Assembly: GCA_910585535.1 (NCBI GenBank)
Contig: CAJUFK010000078.1
Location: 1 to 15,965, forward strand
DNA: 15,965 nucleotides
Origin: an uncultured Angelakisella sp.
GTDB taxonomy: Bacteria > Bacillota > Clostridia > Oscillospirales > Ruminococcaceae
Direction: 5' to 3'
Shown: piece by piece, positions 12,866 to 15,965 of the stretch
Layout: every line of letters begins with the position of its first letter
Position numbering within the stretch: position 1 is the first letter of the stretch
Notes under the pieces: model-generated
Databases searched by the model: none
What the model saw: only the letters and a program-made list of their open reading frames with translations
What the model was told of the DNA's origin: nothing
Translations under genes and position numbers: made by a program

Positions 12866-13387
12866 TCAGGCCAGGGGCTGTACCTGGGTAAGCGCCAGCT
12901 CCACCGGCACTTCCTTGCCCATCATGGAGACGGTGACGCAGACAATGTTTTTCTCGGTATCGATGGAATCCACCACGCCGATGAATCCTTCCATATAGCC
13001 GCCGGAGACCATTACACTGTCCCCCACGGCATAGTTGACCTCGACCTTGCGGGTCTCCACCCCAAAACGGGCGATCTCTGCCTCGGTGAGGGGGATGGGC
13101 TTGGAGCCGGGGCCTACAAAGCCGGTGACTCCCCGGATGTTCCGCACCACGTACCAGCTGTCGTCGGTCATAATCATCTTGACCAGAACATAGCTGGGGA
13201 AAAGCTTGCGCTCCACTTCCCGCGTCTGGTTATCCTTGATCTCGGTGACCATCTCGGTGGGAACCTTCACCTCGTAGATGAAGTCATGGAGCTGGCGGTT
13301 TTCCACTGCGTTTACGATGCTGTCCGCCACCTTGTTCTCATACCCGGAGTAGGTGTGGACCACATACCATTTTGCTTCCTCTGCCAT
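12866..13387 (-). CDS. nusG: Transcription termination/antitermination factor NusG
   Basis: The product has 173 residues. The NGN domain begins AKWYVVHTYSGYENKVAD and continues through LFPSYVLVKM and VTGFVGPGSKPIPL. The KOW domain is VGDSVMVSGGYMEGFIGVVDSID. NusG binds the clamp helices of RNA polymerase and links it to Rho or the ribosome. AAGGGAGTGTGAAGG precedes ATG 13387. It lies 34 bp after secE. Nothing is unusual in the protein itself. Confidence 0.98.
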   Translation of the reverse strand: MAEEAKWYVVHTYSGYENKVADSIVNAVENRQLHDFIYEVKVPTEMVTEIKDNQTREVERKLFPSYVLVKMIMTDDSWYVVRNIRGVTGFVGPGSKPIPLTEAEIARFGVETRKVEVNYAVGDSVMVSGGYMEGFIGVVDSIDTEKNIVCVTVSMMGKEVPVELALTQVQPLA

Positions 13388-13420
13388 CCTTCACACTCCC
13401 TTCAGCAGTGATGGGGCCGC

Positions 13421-13636
13421 TTACCGGCCCAGGACAAAGCGGACGACCAATCCCAGAAGGGAGTCCAGCCCGCCAATGAAGATAGCGGAGATAGCCACCG
13501 CCGCCAGCACCACCAGGGTGTTGTTGAGGATCTGCTTTCTGCTGGGCCAGACGACCTTCTTCATCTCTCCCCGCATATCCCGGATGGAGCGGGAGATCCT
13601 GGCGAAGAAGCCGGGTTTCTTTTCGGTATCTGCCAT
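13421..13636 (-). CDS. secE: Preprotein translocase subunit SecE
   Basis: The product has 71 residues. A basic cytosolic N-terminal region with the conserved EMKKVVWPSRKQ is followed by one transmembrane helix (about 40-65, VVLAAVAISAIFIGG). This is the short, single-span form of Gram-positive bacteria. SecE stabilises SecY in the membrane. AAGGAGG lies 11 bases before ATG 13636. It is located between rpmG and nusG as in most bacteria. Confidence 0.95.
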   Translation of the reverse strand: MADTEKKPGFFARISRSIRDMRGEMKKVVWPSRKQILNNTLVVLAAVAISAIFIGGLDSLLGLVVRFVLGR

Positions 13637-13651
13637 ATCCCTTGGCCCTCC

Positions 13652-13801
13652 TTACTTGGTTTCCTTGTGGACGGTGTGCTTCCGGCAGAAACGGCAGTAT
13701 TTCTTCATTTCCAACCGGTCCGGATCGTTTTTCTTGTTCTTTTTGGTGTTGTAGTTGCGCTGCTTGCACTCGGTGCAGGCCAGGACGATCTTCACTCGCA
13801 T
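13652..13801 (-). CDS. rpmG: 50S ribosomal protein L33
   Basis: The product has 49 residues with two CxxC pairs (C9-C12, C36-C39), the zinc-binding form of L33. The core is MRVKIVLACTECKQRNY, then KYCRFCRKHT. An upstream in-frame ATG at 13930 would add 43 residues of no homology and lies in the promoter leader. ATG 13801 has AGGAGG 7 bases before it. It is the first gene of the operon. Confidence 0.97.
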   Translation of the reverse strand: MRVKIVLACTECKQRNYNTKKNKKNDPDRLEMKKYCRFCRKHTVHKETK

Positions 13802-13926
13802 ATCGGCACCTCCTAATCGTGGCTGCCCCGGCGGTATGCCAGGACGGTAGTTTGCCTCCCTCTTTCTGTAACGAGAGGCTGTTCTCTTCCCGCCTGCACC
13901 ACCGGGGTAAGCCGGCGTTTGGGCGC

Positions 13927-13956
13927 ACAAAAAAAGAACCCTCTCCGAGAGGTGTC
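13927..13956 (-). promoter_or_regulatory. Terminator-like hairpin with T-run at the 5' end of the rpmG operon leader
   Basis: Just after the promoter, on the minus strand, CCTCT-CGG-AGAGG is followed by GTTC and seven T. The stem has only 5 bp. Its place at the start of a roughly 150-base leader suggests early transcription attenuation or a pause site, but it may be weak. Confidence 0.4.
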
Positions 13957-13959
13957 TTC

Positions 13960-13988
13960 ATTATATACTACCTGTCCGGGGAAGTCAA
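13960..13988 (-). promoter_or_regulatory. Promoter of the rpmG-secE-nusG-rplK-rplA operon
   Basis: The minus strand has TTGACT (13988-13983), a 17-base spacer and a perfect TATAAT (13965-13960), fitting a highly expressed ribosomal operon. Confidence 0.88.
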
Positions 13989-14027
13989 GGTTTTGGCTAT
14001 ACTTTTTCCCAAGGTTGTGGTACAATA

Positions 14028-14040
14028 GATGCAGATTTTG
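14028..14040 (+). promoter_or_regulatory. Possible extended -10 promoter for the Pro-rich membrane protein gene
   Basis: TGGTACAAT, an extended -10 element, ends a few bases before the tract leading to the AGGAGG site. No convincing -35 lies at 17 bases. Transcription from here would leave a very short leader of about 20 bases. Confidence 0.4.
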
Positions 14041-14058
14041 CCGAAAGGAGGGGAACGG

Positions 14059-15318
14059 ATGCCCGAAGCCCCAAAACAAGCCCCTATCCCGGAGCCGGCG
14101 CCCCCGCCGGAAATTCCCTTCCCCGCCCCGCCGGACCCCGCACCCCAAACCGAACCCGCCCCGGAGGCAGCGTCCGCCCCCCTTCCGAAGGATAAGGGGG
14201 GAGAGCCCACCCCGGAACAAAGCCAATCCTCTACGGCCGGGTTATCTGCCGGTGCGAAACCAGGGGAAGATCCCGCCCCGGAACAAGGCCAATCCCCTCC
14301 CCGGCGGAAAAAGGCCCCCGTTCCACGCAGCCAAGCCCCCAAGCGGAAGAGGAGGAGGAGGCCCTCCCCTGTTCCGGTTTCCATGTGGCTCCTGCCCCGG
14401 TTTCGTCTCCCCTTCTCCACCCCCGGGGAATTTCTCCGCTGGTTCTTAACCGGCATCAACCTTTGGGCAGTGGCGGCGGTGCTGCTTTGTATCTTTGGAG
14501 GGTATCGCCTTGTAGGCGCTTTGAGCCAGCCCCGCCTCCCTGGGGCCGAGCAGGCCCTGGCTGGGGGAGAAGCCACCGCCGGACTCTCCTACCAGGTGGA
14601 ACGGACCGGAGAGGGGGAGGTTACCGTCACCGGCCTGTGGGACCCGGAGGCCGGCCAGGATCCCCCCAGTCCGGAACTGGCCGCTGCCCTTTGCGCTGCC
14701 CTCTCCCCGGAAGAGATCTATGGCCACTCCAGCCACCTTTACCGGTCCATCGCCAGCCGTTTTTTTGAGGGGGAGGATTTTGACCTCATCATCGTTCTTC
14801 GGGAAAAGGACCCGGAAAAGCCGGAGGAGGGCTGGGAGCCCCCGGAACCGGTCTTTTCCATCACCCGCAGGGCCGGGGCGGAGGACTGGCCCCAGCCCGA
14901 CTGCACCCCCGATTTTGCCCAGGCGTGGCGGGATTGCTACGACGGCTATTGGCTCTTCGGCCAGGGCCGGAAGGAGGACCTGGGCCCGCCCCAATCCGAT
15001 CCCATTATAGAGGAGGGAGACCTTCCTCCGGAGTCTCCCCCGGAGAACAGTGAAGAGGAGGCTCCTCCCCTCCCCGATCTGGGCGGGGAAAGCGGCGCCC
15101 CGGAGGATCCCGGCGAAAGCCAGCCCCCGGAACCGGAGGATCCCGGCGAACCGGAGACCTCGGAGGGCTTGGATCCGTCCTCCGCAGACGGAAGCAGTTC
15201 CTCCCGGGAGGAGCCCCCGGAGGAGACCGAGCCACCAAAGGGGCTGGAGCGGTTCTTCCAGTGGGTCCTGGACCAGGCAAAAAAGCGCCGGGCCGATAGT
15301 TTTGGAGTTTCTTCCTAA
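14059..15318 (+). CDS. Unrecognised Pro/Glu-rich single-pass membrane protein
   Basis: The product has 419 residues and I do not recognise a family. Residues 1-80 are a Pro/Ala/Glu-rich, probably disordered segment with imperfect repeats. Residues 82-101 are strongly basic (KRKRRRR). A single hydrophobic helix at about 134-155 (INLWAVAAVLLCIFGGYRLVG) follows. By the positive-inside rule the N-terminus is cytosolic and residues 156-419 are outside. Residues 175-305 look folded, with many Trp and Tyr (VTVTGLWDPEAG, FDLIIVLREKDPE, RDCYDGYWLFGQG). Residues 310-395 are again Pro/Glu/Ser-rich, and the C-terminus is a short amphipathic helix. AGGAGG lies 8 bases before ATG 14059; a start ten codons earlier has none. 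It is a lone gene between divergent and downstream promoters. Confidence 0.75.
   Translation: MPEAPKQAPIPEPAPPPEIPFPAPPDPAPQTEPAPEAASAPLPKDKGGEPTPEQSQSSTAGLSAGAKPGEDPAPEQGQSPPRRKKAPVPRSQAPKRKRRRRPSPVPVSMWLLPRFRLPFSTPGEFLRWFLTGINLWAVAAVLLCIFGGYRLVGALSQPRLPGAEQALAGGEATAGLSYQVERTGEGEVTVTGLWDPEAGQDPPSPELAAALCAALSPEEIYGHSSHLYRSIASRFFEGEDFDLIIVLREKDPEKPEEGWEPPEPVFSITRRAGAEDWPQPDCTPDFAQAWRDCYDGYWLFGQGRKEDLGPPQSDPIIEEGDLPPESPPENSEEEAPPLPDLGGESGAPEDPGESQPPEPEDPGEPETSEGLDPSSADGSSSSREEPPEETEPPKGLERFFQWVLDQAKKRRADSFGVSS
14211..14295 (+). repeat. Imperfect 19-bp direct repeat in the N-terminal coding part of the membrane protein
   Basis: CCCGGAACAAAGCCAATCC at 14211-14229 recurs with one change at 14277-14295, a 66-bp period. 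It encodes PEQ-S/G-QS units in the Pro-rich region and suggests internal duplication. Confidence 0.7.
15100..15150 (+). repeat. 18-bp direct repeat in the C-terminal Pro/Glu region
   Basis: CCGGAGGATCCCGGCGAA occurs at 15100-15117 and 15133-15150, a 33-bp period, encoding repeated PEDPGE units. It marks low-complexity expansion. Confidence 0.75.
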
Positions 15319-15335
15319 AAATTTTCCTCTCCCTC

Positions 15336-15363
15336 TTGCTTTTTCCTGGGGATATGCTATAAT
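15336..15363 (+). promoter_or_regulatory. Promoter of the glpA-like gene
   Basis: TTGCTT (15336-15341), 16 bases, then TATAAT (15358-15363) preceded by TGC, an extended -10. The leader to the start codon is about 130 bases. The promoter begins 18 bases after the preceding stop codon. Confidence 0.78.
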
Positions 15364-15385
15364 ACAGTTGTCTTTTATCTTGTGA

Positions 15386-15442
15386 GAGCCTGAGTCAAGG
15401 TAAACAGACCCGTTTCGGGCTCTGTTTTCCTTGGCTCTTTTT
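15386..15442 (+). promoter_or_regulatory. Leader hairpin with U-tract (transcription attenuator) ahead of the glpA-like gene
   Basis: About 20 bp pair in one long stem: GAGC (15386-15389) with GCTC (15434-15437), CAAGG (15396-15400) with CCTTG (15429-15433), AAACAGA (15402-15408) with TCTGTTT (15421-15427), and CCCG with CGGG around a TTT loop. A six-base bulge, a T-T mismatch and a single bulged C interrupt it. Five T follow directly. It sits between promoter and gene, so it is an intrinsic terminator in the leader. B. subtilis glpD has a comparable leader terminator controlled by GlpP; GlpP control here is inferred. Confidence 0.72.
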
Positions 15443-15500
15443 GCGTAACCGGGCGTTCTTGCAGGAAAAGAACCACAAAAACACAGGAGGGGATCCGAAC

Positions 15501-15965
15501 ATGATGTACGATGTAGCGATCATCGGCTGTGGGATCATCGGCGCCGCCACCGCTTACGAGCTGTCCAGGTACGACCTTAAGGTTGTGGCCCTGGAGGCCG
15601 AAAACGACGTGGCGGACGGGACCACCAAGGCCAACAGCGCCATTCTCCACGCCGGGTACGACCCGGAACCGGGAACCAAAATGGCACGCCTCAACGTCGA
15701 GGGGGTCAAGCTGGCAAAGGAACTCTGCGACAAGCTGGCAGTGGAGCGCAAGGAGATTGGCTCCTTTGTTCTGGCCTTCAGCGACGAAGAGATGGAGACG
15801 GTTAAAGCGCTGTTTGACCGCGGGAACAAAAACGGCGTCCCTGACATGAAGATCCTCACCGGGGAGGAGGTCCGGGCCATGGAGCCCGCCATCAGCACAG
15901 AAGTGGTGGGCGCCCTTTACGCCCCCTCCGCCGCCATCGTCAGCCCCTGGGAGTTCTGCATCGCC
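15501..15965 (+). CDS. FAD-dependent oxidoreductase, GlpA-like glycerol-3-phosphate dehydrogenase (N-terminal part)
   Basis: The visible 155 residues run to the window edge. The N-terminus has the dinucleotide-binding fold YDVAIIGCGIIGAATAYELS (G-x-G-x-x-G) ending in VVALEAE, whose acidic residue binds the FAD ribose. TTKANSAILHAGYDPEPGT is the DAO-family motif seen in anaerobic glycerol-3-phosphate dehydrogenase-type proteins. GEEVRAMEPAIS and ALYAPSAAIVSPWEFC also fit. Full proteins have about 480 residues with a C-terminal Fe-S-binding BFD domain, beyond view. ATG 15501 follows AGGAGGGG by about 10 bases; a second ATG is adjacent. L-2-hydroxyglutarate oxidase-like proteins are an alternative reading. 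Confidence 0.87.
   Translation, partial: MMYDVAIIGCGIIGAATAYELSRYDLKVVALEAENDVADGTTKANSAILHAGYDPEPGTKMARLNVEGVKLAKELCDKLAVERKEIGSFVLAFSDEEMETVKALFDRGNKNGVPDMKILTGEEVRAMEPAISTEVVGALYAPSAAIVSPWEFCIA

Noticed and set aside
1..15965. CRISPR array, tRNA or rRNA genes
   Set aside because: No regularly spaced repeats with unique spacers and no tRNA or rRNA signature were seen; the repeats found are isolated pairs.

Overview
The window looks like chromosomal DNA of a GC-rich, strictly anaerobic Clostridia member, probably Oscillospiraceae (Flavonifractor/Pseudoflavonifractor-like). This placement is inferred from strong Shine-Dalgarno sites, Firmicutes-type promoters, an [FeFe]-hydrogenase-like sensor protein, a PerR/rubrerythrin pair, TnpV and PrgI relics of clostridial conjugative elements, and the clostridial rpmG-secE-nusG-rplK-rplA order. 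It is not proven by any marker search.

Layout. (1) 1-2187 is a lower-GC accessory scar. It holds the 5' part of an OmpR-type response regulator (minus), a C-terminally truncated TnpV (minus), and a mosaic of plus-strand relics: a group II intron reverse transcriptase piece, a PrgI piece and a CHAP-domain hydrolase with two in-frame stops. An intrinsic terminator follows, then an AT-rich minus-strand gene broken at a run of seven G. (2) 2188-5210 is a minus-strand operon of four ADP-ribose/NAD-linked genes: a Nudix hydrolase with an NrtR-like winged helix, a NADAR protein, a TIGR02452/bacterial-type PARG, and KptA/Tpt1. It has a near-consensus promoter overlapped or followed by two 9-bp direct repeats. 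(3) 5261-6711 (minus) carries an ArsR-family regulator with its own promoter and terminator, and a DHH/DHHA1 (NrnA-like) phosphoesterase. (4) 6826-10106 (plus) is an overlapping three-gene redox-signalling operon: a small [2Fe-2S] thioredoxin-like ferredoxin, a hydrogenase-like H-cluster protein with ferredoxin, Fe-S and PAS domains, and a SpoIIE/PP2C phosphatase with an extra C-terminal domain, closed by a terminator. (5) 10127-11249 (plus) is perR and rubrerythrin behind a strong promoter. (6) 11430-13988 (minus) is the rpmG-secE-nusG-rplK-rplA operon with a consensus promoter. It ends in a terminator right after rplA, with no rplJ/rplL following. (7) 14059-15318 (plus) is an unrecognised Pro/Glu-rich single-pass membrane protein. 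(8) 15336-15965 (plus) is a strong promoter, a long leader hairpin with a U-tract, and the start of a GlpA-like FAD oxidoreductase.

How the parts work together. The ADP-ribose operon pairs an enzyme that makes an ADP-ribose phosphate product (KptA) with proteins predicted to remove ADP-ribose (PARG, NADAR) and to hydrolyse or sense it (Nudix-wHTH). This makes it the best candidate here for an under-described system. The hydrogenase-like operon probably senses H2 or redox state and passes it to a phosphatase output. PerR and rubrerythrin handle peroxide. All assignments come from reading motifs by eye; no database search was run.
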